From the NCBI GenBank assembly GCA_003153055.1, contig PMBV01000426.1:581-27269 (forward strand): a stretch of 26,689 bases of DNA, read 5' to 3'. The notes below the pieces were generated by a model. That model made no database searches. It was not told where the DNA came from and was given only the letters and a program-made list of their open reading frames with translations. How positions within the stretch are numbered: the first letter of the stretch is position 1; every line of letters begins with the position of its first letter. Positions 7,277 through 14,758 of the stretch are shown here, piece after piece. The translations under genes were made by a program, and so were the position numbers. This DNA comes from Myxococcales bacterium. Lineage in GTDB: Bacteria; Myxococcota; Myxococcia; Myxococcales; Myxococcaceae.

Positions 7277-8268
7277 GCACGCCTGGGTTCGCCATCGTCG
7301 GCTGTGGGCTCATCGGAAAGAAGCGGGCGGCTCAGCTCCCCAAGGGCGCGGTCAGGGCCGTCTACGATGTGAAGCGCGAGGCCGCCGAGGCGCTGGCCAA
7401 GACCCTTCCCGGCGCGGTGGTGGCCGGCTCCTATGAGGAGCTCCTCTCGAACCCCGCGGTCGAGGTAGTGGTGGTGGCGACGCTGCACCATACGCTCGCC
7501 CCGTTGACCAAGCAGGCGATGCTGGCCGGCCGCCACGTGCTCGTCGAAAAGCCCGCCGCCATCTCGGTGGCCGAGCTCCAGGAGCTCCGCCGCGTCGAGA
7601 AGGAGAAGGGCGTCAAGGTGCGGGTCGGGTTCAATCACCGATACCACCCTGCCCTCCTCGAGGCTCAGCGACTGTTCCGCGAAGGCCACCTGGGCGAGCT
7701 GATGTTCCTCCGCGGTCGCTACGGCCACGGCGGCCGGGTGGGCTACGAGAAGGAGTGGCGCGCCGACGTCAGGCTGTCGGGCGGCGGCGAGCTCATCGAT
7801 CAAGGCGTGCACCTCATCGACCTGGCGGGCGCCTTTCTGGGCACCTTCACGCAGATCGACGGCCACGCGACCACCTCGTTCTGGGACATGCCGGTCGACG
7901 ACAACGCCTTCCTGAGCCTCCGCACGGCCAAGGGCCAGACCGCCTGGCTGCACGCCAGCTGCACCGAGTGGAAGAACCTGTTCTCTCTCGAGATTTATGG
8001 GCGCGACGCCAAGCTGCACCTGGAAGGCCTGGGGGGGAGCTACGGCGTCGAGCGCCTCGCCTTCTACAAGATGCTCCCCGAGATGGGGCCTCCCGAGACG
8101 GTCATTTACGAGTACCCGCGAGGCGACGATTCCTGGCGCCTCGAGATGGACGACTTCATGCGCGACCTGACTGAAGGCCGCACGCCCGAGCCGGGCCTCA
8201 AGGAAGCCGAGGCCGTGATGGTGGTGGTGGAATCCATCTACCAGCGCTCTGGCTATCCGCGAGGTTGA
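7273..8268 (+). CDS. Gfo/Idh/MocA family oxidoreductase
   Basis: A 331-residue NAD(P)-dependent oxidoreductase of the Gfo/Idh/MocA family. The N-terminal Rossmann domain starts IVGCGLIG (8-15); EKPAAIS (92-98) is the strongly conserved catalytic-lysine motif; GFNHRYHP (119-126) and GGGELIDQGVHLIDL (170-184) belong to the C-terminal substrate-binding domain, with the His of the last motif a usual catalytic residue. Such enzymes oxidise or reduce sugars and inositols. ATG 7273 overlaps the SDR stop by 4 bp (ATGA), which fixes the start; an open frame further upstream is inside the SDR gene. Together with the SDR it forms a two-gene redox module, possibly for a cell-surface sugar. Confidence 0.92.
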   Translation: MSTPGFAIVGCGLIGKKRAAQLPKGAVRAVYDVKREAAEALAKTLPGAVVAGSYEELLSNPAVEVVVVATLHHTLAPLTKQAMLAGRHVLVEKPAAISVAELQELRRVEKEKGVKVRVGFNHRYHPALLEAQRLFREGHLGELMFLRGRYGHGGRVGYEKEWRADVRLSGGGELIDQGVHLIDLAGAFLGTFTQIDGHATTSFWDMPVDDNAFLSLRTAKGQTAWLHASCTEWKNLFSLEIYGRDAKLHLEGLGGSYGVERLAFYKMLPEMGPPETVIYEYPRGDDSWRLEMDDFMRDLTEGRTPEPGLKEAEAVMVVVESIYQRSGYPRG

Positions 8269-8370
8269 GCGGCACAGAAGAAGCATCAGCTTACATGGCG
8301 GGCGGAACATTGCGGAATTAGCAAATGTGCAGCCCGGGGGCTCATCCCTGCTCCACCGTCTTCGGACGAA

Positions 8371-8382
8371 AGGAGGAGGAGG
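8371..8382 (+). promoter_or_regulatory. Very strong Shine-Dalgarno sequence
   Basis: AGGAGGAGGAGG precedes ATG 8388 with optimal spacing. It is the best ribosome-binding site in the window and decides the start of the ferritin-like gene over the upstream in-frame codon at 8325 and the GTG at 8382. It suggests high protein output. Confidence 0.85.
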
Positions 8383-8387
8383 TGCAC

Positions 8388-9032
8388 ATGGCGTCTGTCG
8401 TCAGCAGAGAATACTGCCTTGCTCACCCCGTGGAGATCAGCCAGTTGTATGGGTTGAATGTCTTCCTGGGTACGCTCCTCAACACCAAGCGCACCGTGCT
8501 CGAGCGGGTGGCAGAGACCTTCTCCGAGAACCGGTTGGCCATGCCTGGCCCCCTGGGTGACAGCTACCAGCTCTCGGAACTGTTCGAGCTGCGGGCGGCT
8601 CGCATCTACCAGGCGATGGCCGAGCGGTTCGCTGACGTGCTGCCGGCGCATCACCTGTTCAAGGACCTGCAAGAAGAAGAAGAGGAGCACGCTCGGCTGA
8701 TGCACATCTGCCTCTACTCGGTGCGCATGTCACCCGACGTGCAATACCTGCCTTCGGTGCGCGACCCGGAGATCCGCATCACGATGAAGCAGCTGCGCGC
8801 CGTGCAGCGCCGCGTGCCGACGATGACCCTGGCCGAGGCGCTCCTGGTGAGCGAGGAGCTCGAGCAGGGCGAGGTGAACCTCATCTTCGGGAGACTCCTG
8901 AAGCAGGTCGCCGAGCCCGAGGTGGGGCTGCTCAGGCAGATGATGCGACACGCCGAAAATCACCAGGTGACCGTGCCCAGGCGCATCGGGCTCCTGCGCG
9001 CCCAACTCGACAAGCTGGGCCTCAAGGCCTGA
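8388..9032 (+). CDS. Ferritin-like helical protein, putative diiron site
   Basis: A 214-residue, mainly helical protein. Residues 64-75 (ELFELRAARIYQ) and 97-105 (EEEEHARLM) look like the first two metal-site helices of a ferritin/rubrerythrin four-helix bundle, with E67 and the E98-x-x-H101 pair. A later helix has E159/E162 (EELEQGEV) and the last has H188-x-E190-x-H192 (RHAENHQ). This is the glutamate/histidine pattern of a diiron or dimetal carboxylate protein, but I cannot name a subfamily. There is no signal peptide, so it should be cytoplasmic. A 119-bp upstream gap, less G+C-rich than its surroundings, probably has its own promoter. It could also be a non-metal helical bundle. Confidence 0.6.
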   Translation: MASVVSREYCLAHPVEISQLYGLNVFLGTLLNTKRTVLERVAETFSENRLAMPGPLGDSYQLSELFELRAARIYQAMAERFADVLPAHHLFKDLQEEEEEHARLMHICLYSVRMSPDVQYLPSVRDPEIRITMKQLRAVQRRVPTMTLAEALLVSEELEQGEVNLIFGRLLKQVAEPEVGLLRQMMRHAENHQVTVPRRIGLLRAQLDKLGLKA

Positions 9033-9119
9033 GCCTCGCCGGAGGCATCGAGGTCGTCAGGGGCGGATTCCGCTCGGTCGGAGTCGGTGGCGGGTTAGAG
9101 TGCGCCGCGAAATCACCCC

Positions 9120-9126
9120 AAGGAGA
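9120..9126 (+). promoter_or_regulatory. Shine-Dalgarno of lipoprotein gene
   Basis: AAGGAGA ends 5 bases before ATG 9132, giving clear support to that start. Confidence 0.8.
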
Positions 9127-9131
9127 ACTCG

Positions 9132-9662
9132 ATGCGACTCGCGCTTCTTTCCGCGTCCGCGGCCCTCGCCCTGGCCGGCTGCGCTTCCCTGCTGCCACAG
9201 ACGGTGCCCGAGGCGAACACGGAGTTCAAGCCGAGCGGGGAAATCGTCGTTCACGACCGAACGGTGGGCTTCGACGCCTACCGGGTGCGAGGGGTCAACT
9301 GCAACGTCACCAAGCGCACCGATGGGAGCTGGGGCGGGACATTTCAGGACCGAGCGGTCGACGTCAGCGTGAGCGACACGCACATTCGGGGGGTCGAGGT
9401 TCTGATGACTCGCGAGGAGTCGCAGAAGGGGCACCTCGTCATCACCGGCAACTTCAACAGCAAGATGGTGCGCTTCGAGATCGACGGAGACAAGGTGCTC
9501 GTGCGCACGCCGGTCTCCAGCCGCACCCTGTCTGGGCGGATGACCGCGGGGTCCGTGGTGAAGTTCGGCCCGTTCCAGGAGCTCGAGCTCCGCGGCGAGG
9601 CGGGGGTCGAGAGCCCGCCCTGGCCGCAAATCGCCTTCGCGCTCCTGTCGGTCTTCAACTGA
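9132..9662 (+). CDS. Putative lipoprotein, unknown function
   Basis: A 176-residue protein with a short Leu/Ala signal sequence ending in the lipobox L14-A15-G16-C17, so Cys17 should be lipidated by Lgt after signal peptidase II cleavage. The mature part is rich in beta-strand patterns (VHDRTVGFDAYRVRGVNCNV, VDVSVSDTHIRGVEVLM, MVRFEIDGDKVLVRTPVSSRT) and would anchor in the outer or inner membrane. I do not recognise a family. The gene ends 10 bp from the convergent TPR gene. Export is confident; the role is unknown. Confidence 0.78.
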   Translation: MRLALLSASAALALAGCASLLPQTVPEANTEFKPSGEIVVHDRTVGFDAYRVRGVNCNVTKRTDGSWGGTFQDRAVDVSVSDTHIRGVEVLMTREESQKGHLVITGNFNSKMVRFEIDGDKVLVRTPVSSRTLSGRMTAGSVVKFGPFQELELRGEAGVESPPWPQIAFALLSVFN

Positions 9663-9672
9663 GACAGACCGT

Positions 9673-9993
9673 TCAGAAGTCGTCGAGATCGCGCAGCCGC
9701 TGCTCGAGATCGCTCTGGAGGCTCAGGTCACGCTTCCCCAGCGGCGTCTCGATGGCCTGCTGCCAGGCCTGACGAGCGCTGTCCTTCTGGCCAAGCGCGG
9801 CGTGCGCGTCGCCCAGCGAGACGAGGGCCGCGGCGTACGTCGGGTCGAGCTTCACGGCGCCCGAGAGCGCGGTGACGGCCTCGGCCCACCGCTTCTCGTC
9901 GACGTACAACCGGCCCAGTGAGAAGTGCCCCATGGGCGAGTCGGGGAACTCGCTCACCATGTTGAGAAACATCGCCTCGCGGTCAGACGGCAT
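9673..9993 (-). CDS. Small TPR protein
   Basis: A 106-residue, signal-less protein that is almost entirely tetratricopeptide repeats: PMGHFSLGRLYVDEKRWAEA (20-39) and AAALVSLGDAHAALGQKDSA (54-73) have the W/L-G-Y-A-P spacing of TPR helices, followed by a partial third repeat. TPRs bind partner proteins; no catalytic part is present. It is the last gene of a probable three-gene minus-strand operon with the Nudix gene and the small unknown gene, 27 bp after the latter. Confidence 0.85.
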   Translation of the reverse strand: MPSDREAMFLNMVSEFPDSPMGHFSLGRLYVDEKRWAEAVTALSGAVKLDPTYAAALVSLGDAHAALGQKDSARQAWQQAIETPLGKRDLSLQSDLEQRLRDLDDF

Positions 9994-10020
9994 GCCGAGG
10001 TTCTACCAGAGACTTCGCGG

Positions 10021-10404
10021 CTACTCCCCGTCGTCGACCATCGGGGCACCACGGGCGGCCTTCTCGACCTCGGCCCGGTGCTCGGCGGTGAAGGCGTCGA
10101 CCTCCGCGTCTGACACCCCCAAGTCCCTCAGTACGCCCGGGTAGATGCCCCGGAACGCGGGCGAATCCTCCGCGCCCCGCAGGAGGAACGACAGCTTCAG
10201 CACTGCCGCTCCGAAGAGCTTCTCCTTGAGCGTCTTCGTCTTCGCCATTGACGAACGAAGTGCATCACCCCACGGCCTCGCGCGCAACGTGAACCGTCGT
10301 CGCACCCGCACGAACTTCGCGTCTCCACGCGGCTCATCGCGCGGCGGCGGGGTTTCCGCGGTGGTGTTCTCGGCGACGCCGGGGACGAGGTGGCTCCAGG
10401 TCAT
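10021..10404 (-). CDS. Small protein of unknown function, coupled to Nudix gene
   Basis: 127 residues if started at ATG 10404, which overlaps the Nudix stop as ATGA. A second in-frame ATG at 10248 would give only 75 residues (MAKTKTLKEKLFGAAVLKLS...), the better-looking globular part with VLRDLGVSDAEVDAFTAEHRAEVEKAA near the end. The 52-residue upstream part is Pro/Arg-rich yet keeps G/C-rich third positions, which favours the long form, but the short form is possible. I do not recognise a family. No membrane segments or signal are visible. Confidence 0.6.
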   Translation of the reverse strand: MTWSHLVPGVAENTTAETPPPRDEPRGDAKFVRVRRRFTLRARPWGDALRSSMAKTKTLKEKLFGAAVLKLSFLLRGAEDSPAFRGIYPGVLRDLGVSDAEVDAFTAEHRAEVEKAARGAPMVDDGE

Positions 10405-10862
10405 TCCCAATGAACCTCGCCTCGCAGGGCGCGCTCGAGCATGTCCGTCATGCGGTGAGAGAGCTTCGGCAGGCTCGCGCGGTCGAACAGCCCTACCTCG
10501 AGGATTTCGAGCGGATTCATCGGCGGTTTCTCGGGCAACGAGACCTTCGCTGACACCACCAGCGTCACCGCGTGGAACCGTGGGTCCCTCGCTGGGTCCG
10601 AGTACACGCCCAGGAGCGGCCCGGTTTCGAGCAGCTTCACTCCCGCCTCCTCTTCGAGCTCTCGAGGGAGCAGTGTGCGCAATTGCTCGCCCCACTCGAG
10701 CGTCCCTCCCGGGAGCGCCCATTCACCCGTGTCTCCTCGGCGAATCAGGACGAGCCGGCCGTCGGGGACGAAGGCCATCGCGACCATTCCGACCACGGGC
10801 CGCCGAAGCAGGTGGCGAGCCACCTCCTTCACGATGCCCCAGATGCCTCGAGGAATCTTCAC
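10401..10862 (-). CDS. Nudix hydrolase
   Basis: A 153-residue Nudix protein. The Nudix box, G-x5-E-x7-R-E-U-x-E-E-x-G-U, is complete at about residues 53-75 (GGTLEWGEQLRTLLPREL then EEEAGV), so the Mg-binding glutamates are present and it should hydrolyse a nucleoside diphosphate linked to another group. Residues just before (MVAMAFVPDGRLVLIRRG) and after (HAVTLVVSAKVS) fit the alpha/beta/alpha sandwich. The N-terminus carries a short basic helix (MKIPRGIWGIVKEVARHLLRR). Substrate unknown. It heads a probable operon with the small protein and TPR gene. Confidence 0.92.
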   Translation of the reverse strand: MKIPRGIWGIVKEVARHLLRRPVVGMVAMAFVPDGRLVLIRRGDTGEWALPGGTLEWGEQLRTLLPRELEEEAGVKLLETGPLLGVYSDPARDPRFHAVTLVVSAKVSLPEKPPMNPLEILEVGLFDRASLPKLSHRMTDMLERALRGEVHWE

Positions 10863-11236
10863 TCACGCGTTCATAGCGCATTCTTCGCCCGGTCGAGACG
10901 TCGACTCGACGGGAGACGGGTACCGGGAGGCGGGACCGGGTTCGGGGTCGCGAGCGCGAGCGTGCCCGGGCTCGGCTCCGGGACGGCCCGGTAGCGGGTC
11001 GCGTTTGGTTTTTGGCCCCTACGGACTTGCCTTGTTTGTCTCGACCCGATCGCGTCCCGCGTCGGTGCCCGGCCCCGGCCTCGTTTCGGTCTTCGTCTTC
11101 TAGTAGATGGGTGCGAAAGTGAGTCACACACAGCGGGCGACAGGCCATGATGCAGGGGGGCACTCGAGAGGTTTCGCCAGCCCATGGTGTGTGTCCACTC
11201 ACGTCGCTGGAGGCGCAGAAACGGAGGCCGCTTGCC
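10863..11236. other. Divergent intergenic region, G/C-rich simple-sequence
   Basis: 374 bp between the divergent Nudix (-) and kinase (+) genes. 10911-11000 is a low-complexity run of repeated CGGG, CCGGG and GCGAG words with many G-runs, followed by a more T-rich patch (11010-11045). A GTCGAG...CTCGAC hairpin lies at about 10892-10910. Promoters for both genes must be here, but I cannot pick a convincing one. No real ORF is seen. Confidence 0.5.
11222..11227 (+). promoter_or_regulatory. Shine-Dalgarno of the kinase gene
   Basis: CGGAGG lies 9 bases before ATG 11237, which supports that start rather than the in-frame ATG at 11147. Confidence 0.7.
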
Positions 11237-12979
11237 ATGGACGACTACGAGTTCCTCGTCAGCGATGGAAACGGGCGGTTCCACACGCGCCCATTCCCGG
11301 GGCGTCGCTTCATCGTCGGGGCCGGTCCGGAATGCCAAATGCGCTTCGAGGGTGCCGGGCTCTTCCAGAACCACGCAGAGGTGCTCCTCGATCACAGCAA
11401 TCGTCCCTGGGTACGGGACCTGACCGGTCAGAAGCTGGTGGTGGTGAACTCGGAGGCGATCAGCCACGCGGCCATTCACTCGGGGGCCCTCGTGCGCCTC
11501 GGGAGCCTCGAGTTGCTCGTTCGCAGACGCGACGCCGGAAGAGCCGGCGAGACTTGCCCGGCCCCCCTGCGTCCAGGCGATAACGACCCGGATCTCCCTC
11601 GCGGCAGCCTCTCCCCCGGCACCGTCATCGACGATCGATACCGAGTGGTCCGGAAGCTCGCAGCGGGAGGAATGGGCGAGGTGTACCTGGCCGAGCATAT
11701 TCAGCTCGAGAAGCCAATCGCGTTGAAGGTGATGCTGCCCAGCCTGTCAAGGGCCCCAGCCTTGGTCGCCCGCTTCAAACGCGAGGCGATCGCTGCCAGC
11801 CGCATCGGGCAACAGAACATCATCTGCGTCTTCGACTTCGGCCAGACGCAGGACGGGAGCGTCTACTTCGTCATGGAATACCTTGACGGAGAGACCCTGA
11901 CTCGCGTCGTGGCGCGGGAGGGAGCGATGCGGATGGCTCGAGTCATCGCGGTGGCGTCGCAGGTCGCGCGTGCGCTGGCGGCCGCCCACGCGCAGGGCAT
12001 CGTCCATCGAGACTTGAAGCCCGAGAACGTCATGCTGGTCCAGCAGGCCGAGCAGCCAGACTTCGTCAAGATACTGGACTTCGGTATCGCGAAGGTGGGT
12101 GCTGCCCACGCGGAGGGCGATAGCACGCTGGCCGGAACCTTGCTGGGGACGCCGCGGTACATGTCACCCGAGCAAGCCAAGGCGCTCACCGTCGACGCGA
12201 GGACCGATATCTACTCGCTGGGCCTCATCGCCTACGAGCTCGTCACTGGCCGCCCGGCCTTCACCGCCGAGACGCCGTCGAGTCTCCTGGTGAAGCAAGT
12301 TACCGAGCCACCGCCGCCGCTGCGGCCCGGGCCCATCGAGGAGGTCCCCGCGGCGCTCGAGGATCTGATCCTCCAGATGCTCGCGAAGGACCCGTCCGAG
12401 CGGCCGCAGACGATGGACGAGGTAGTGAAGCGGCTGCTCCTCGTCGACGCGAGCGTCAAGGCAGGAGCGGCCCTGGCACCGGCGTCGGGGGCGCTCGCCA
12501 TGCCATCGGGCATCGACGCGGTCCGGGGCTCCGCGAGCCTGCCGATCCTCGCGCCGCCCTTCGACGCTTCAGACACCCTCGAGTCGCTCGACGTGCCCAA
12601 TCCACTCGAGCCCTTGGGCCAGGCGGCGCAATCCCCCGGGTCGCTCGCGGGAGCGATGGGAGCACGATCAGCACTGCCTTGGGCCGTGTTCCTTCTCTCG
12701 CTGTTGTCGATCATCGGGGTGGCGGGCTTCTCTGTGCTGAGGGCCCCAGAGCAGGCCGGCAGCGAGCCGAACCGAGCGCCGCTTGCCGAGGCGGTGGAGC
12801 CGGAGCGAGCTCCTCCCCCGATTCCCGCTCCGACGCCGACGCTCCAAGTGAAGTCGAGCCCGACTGGCGCCGAGGTGTCCAAGAACGACTCCGAGCTCCA
12901 GCGGGCGCCCTCCAAGCCCAAACCCGCCCGCCAACCTCCGGCCGCCGTCAGGTTCGACGACCCGAGTGTACTCAAGTGA
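11237..12979 (+). CDS. Transmembrane Ser/Thr protein kinase with N-terminal FHA-like domain
   Basis: A 580-residue Hanks-type kinase. Residues about 20-97 form an FHA-like domain, though the usual Arg and Ser of the phosphothreonine pocket are not visible (it reads GAGPEC and FQNHAEV). The kinase spans about 135-402: glycine loop AAGGMGEVY, K164 (ALKVM), HRDLKPEN (257-264), DFG (281-283), SPE (310-312) and DIYSLG, so catalytic residues are intact. A Pro/Ser/Ala-rich linker leads to one membrane helix (about 482-501), and outside it LQVKSSPTGAEV (536-547) looks like the start of a PEGA domain that stops short. ATG 11237 has a good Shine-Dalgarno; an upstream ATG at 11147 adds 30 residues unlike the family. 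It probably senses at the envelope and phosphorylates cytoplasmic targets. It ends 17 bp from a convergent gene. Confidence 0.93.
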   Translation: MDDYEFLVSDGNGRFHTRPFPGRRFIVGAGPECQMRFEGAGLFQNHAEVLLDHSNRPWVRDLTGQKLVVVNSEAISHAAIHSGALVRLGSLELLVRRRDAGRAGETCPAPLRPGDNDPDLPRGSLSPGTVIDDRYRVVRKLAAGGMGEVYLAEHIQLEKPIALKVMLPSLSRAPALVARFKREAIAASRIGQQNIICVFDFGQTQDGSVYFVMEYLDGETLTRVVAREGAMRMARVIAVASQVARALAAAHAQGIVHRDLKPENVMLVQQAEQPDFVKILDFGIAKVGAAHAEGDSTLAGTLLGTPRYMSPEQAKALTVDARTDIYSLGLIAYELVTGRPAFTAETPSSLLVKQVTEPPPPLRPGPIEEVPAALEDLILQMLAKDPSERPQTMDEVVKRLLLVDASVKAGAALAPASGALAMPSGIDAVRGSASLPILAPPFDASDTLESLDVPNPLEPLGQAAQSPGSLAGAMGARSALPWAVFLLSLLSIIGVAGFSVLRAPEQAGSEPNRAPLAEAVEPERAPPPIPAPTPTLQVKSSPTGAEVSKNDSELQRAPSKPKPARQPPAAVRFDDPSVLK

Positions 12980-12996
12980 GCGAGCGTCGCCGTCGG

Positions 12997-14694
12997 CTAC
13001 GGTAGGTCCTCGACCAGCAGGAGCCTCTGTCCACGGTTCTGTCCAAGGCGATTGGTACAGGCCATATCGGGTGTCACGCCGCTTTCGTGCCAGACCTGCG
13101 ACCAAATGGAGAACGTGTGGTCGGAATTGGGGGTGACGGGAAGTACGCACGTGAGGTTGATGGGGCGAGGGCGTTGCAGCCGCTGCGCCTCCATGTGCTC
13201 CGAGTAGGAGTTCACGCCCGTGCGACAGCTTGTCTCGTGGCCGTCATCGCGCACCGCGACGAGACCCGCATGCCCATTGCACGTGGCCCCCCGAAAGGTA
13301 TCCGAGTAGGTGATGCGCACGTTGGTCGTGGTCGAGGAGGCGTGGTGTGCGACCGAAAGGTACTCGTTCCCCGACGAGGTCGCTCGCTGCCAGATGCCAG
13401 CGTCTCCCGAGACGAGATCACTCATGGCGCTCGCTTTCGCGAAGCTTATTCCCGCCGCGGGAAGCTCTTCGACCAGCACCAGAGGGTAGGAGCGGTTCGA
13501 GCCCAACACCGCCCTTCCACCTTCCGCACTACCGGAGCGGAGCCAGACGCTGAAGCTGTACGAGTCAGGGGGCAGCTCCGGCAAAACGCATGTCGCGACG
13601 AAGGGGTCGCGGAGGTCCGCGCTCATGTTCTTCGCTTCGTACTGATACAGGACACAGTCGGTGTCCTCGATGGGGCCGCCGTTCCGTGCCATTCTCACCG
13701 CGGCGAACGCCGTGCCTCCATCGATGCCAACCCCCAGCGTATCGGCGAGCGTGACCTTGAGCAGGGTCTCCGCGCCGCCCTTCTTCTGGTAAGAAACAGC
13801 CCTCTCGGGAACAGCCTGGTAGGACACATCCGCTGTTTCGAAGCTGTGCTGCGGTTGGCCGACGGACCATGGCCCATACTGAGCGCTCGAGTTGCCGGTC
13901 TGCAGCTCCTCGACAAGGAGCAGCGCCTGGCCCTGCCAATTCCCGGCGGCGGTGTTACCAACTGCGGCCTGGATCCACGCGTCGAATAGGTAGATGCCAG
14001 GCTCGAGCTCGCGGGTCACGCAGACGGTAGCGAAGGGGGCATAGATGTCGCTTCTCCCAGCGGAATAGTGGGCCGCTCTTCTCGCCAGGCAGTTGAATGA
14101 CGCACCATTCATTCGCACCTCATAGGCGCCGTAGACCGCATCGGGGTCGGGATTGCTGTCGGCACCGAAGTTGACGCCAAGCCCGATTCCCAGGTTGTCT
14201 GAGACGGTGACCTTGAAGCGAGTGCCGCTGGAACGGGCTCGGATGAGCGCCACCCGGCTGGCTTGAGCCCAGAAGTTCTGCGGAACCCAGCCCGACCAGA
14301 CGTCTGACGCGAAGGCGGCCCAACCGCTCGGAAAGTCGTCGCAGTCGTATTCGGTTCTGGTCACTTCCGTGTCCTGCAGCTGTTCATCGCCGTTTTCGTC
14401 GAGCCCGGTCCTCTCTACCCTGCCGCCATACCGACAGTTTGACCCCGGCTTCTCCTGGTCGAGGCGGGTGAGAGACACCGGCGTCCAGCAGTCGTATTCG
14501 GTGCTGGTCACTTCCGTGTCCTGCAGCTGTCCATCGCCGTTCACGTCGACGCCGCTCTTCATCACGCGGCCGCCATACCTGCAGTTGGACCCCGGTTGCT
14601 CATGGGCGGTGCTGGTGAGCGAAGAGCGCTCCACGCCCACGACACAGCCGACGGCGGCGGCGAGCGTCATAGGAAACAGGATTCGACGGTTCAC
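12997..14694 (-). CDS. Putative secreted lipoprotein with EF-hand-like Cys repeats and three similar beta domains
   Basis: 565 residues. An N-terminal signal segment ends AAAVGC17, a possible though imperfect lipobox. Two 49-residue repeats follow (about 33-69 and 82-118), each PGSNCRYGG...G-x-D-x-N-G-D-x-Q-L-Q-D-T-E-V...T-E-Y-D-C; the D-x-N-x-D-x-x-x-x-x-x-E loop matches a calcium-binding EF-hand loop and the flanking cysteines could pair. This resembles the repeats now called DUF7151, abundant in myxobacteria. The rest holds three comparable domains ending LLLVEELQTG (about 268), LVLVEELPAA (about 410) and LLLVEDLP (565), probably beta sandwiches of cell-surface type. Function unknown; surface or adhesion role is a guess. 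It runs in the same direction as the TPR-PEGA gene upstream. Confidence 0.75.
   Translation of the reverse strand: MNRRILFPMTLAAAVGCVVGVERSSLTSTAHEQPGSNCRYGGRVMKSGVDVNGDGQLQDTEVTSTEYDCWTPVSLTRLDQEKPGSNCRYGGRVERTGLDENGDEQLQDTEVTRTEYDCDDFPSGWAAFASDVWSGWVPQNFWAQASRVALIRARSSGTRFKVTVSDNLGIGLGVNFGADSNPDPDAVYGAYEVRMNGASFNCLARRAAHYSAGRSDIYAPFATVCVTRELEPGIYLFDAWIQAAVGNTAAGNWQGQALLLVEELQTGNSSAQYGPWSVGQPQHSFETADVSYQAVPERAVSYQKKGGAETLLKVTLADTLGVGIDGGTAFAAVRMARNGGPIEDTDCVLYQYEAKNMSADLRDPFVATCVLPELPPDSYSFSVWLRSGSAEGGRAVLGSNRSYPLVLVEELPAAGISFAKASAMSDLVSGDAGIWQRATSSGNEYLSVAHHASSTTTNVRITYSDTFRGATCNGHAGLVAVRDDGHETSCRTGVNSYSEHMEAQRLQRPRPINLTCVLPVTPNSDHTFSIWSQVWHESGVTPDMACTNRLGQNRGQRLLLVEDLP
14342..14606. repeat. 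147-bp direct tandem repeat inside the lipoprotein gene
   Basis: The sequence starting CAGTCGTATTCGG at 14342 recurs at 14489, a period of 147 bp or exactly 49 codons. The first ~45 bases of the two copies are almost identical, and the rest is clearly related. It encodes the two Cys/EF-hand repeats and points to recent internal duplication. Confidence 0.85.
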
Positions 14695-14758
14695 GGTACC
14701 CCCTCATGGTTCTGCAGAAGATTCGACGAAGCCGGAGGAGACTCTGAGCCTGAGGGCG

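Noticed and set aside
7174..8310. Minus-strand 378-codon frame
   Set aside because: Antisense to the Gfo/Idh/MocA gene; composition is His/Val-rich and without any recognisable motif.
8296..8313. Possible sigma-54 promoter (TGGC...TTGC) before the ferritin-like gene
   Set aside because: The GG-GC spacing is about three bases longer than the -24/-12 element allows.
10405..10722. Upstream extension of the small unknown protein into the Nudix gene
   Set aside because: The Nudix frame is intact there; the ATGA overlap at 10401-10404 gives a sensible start.
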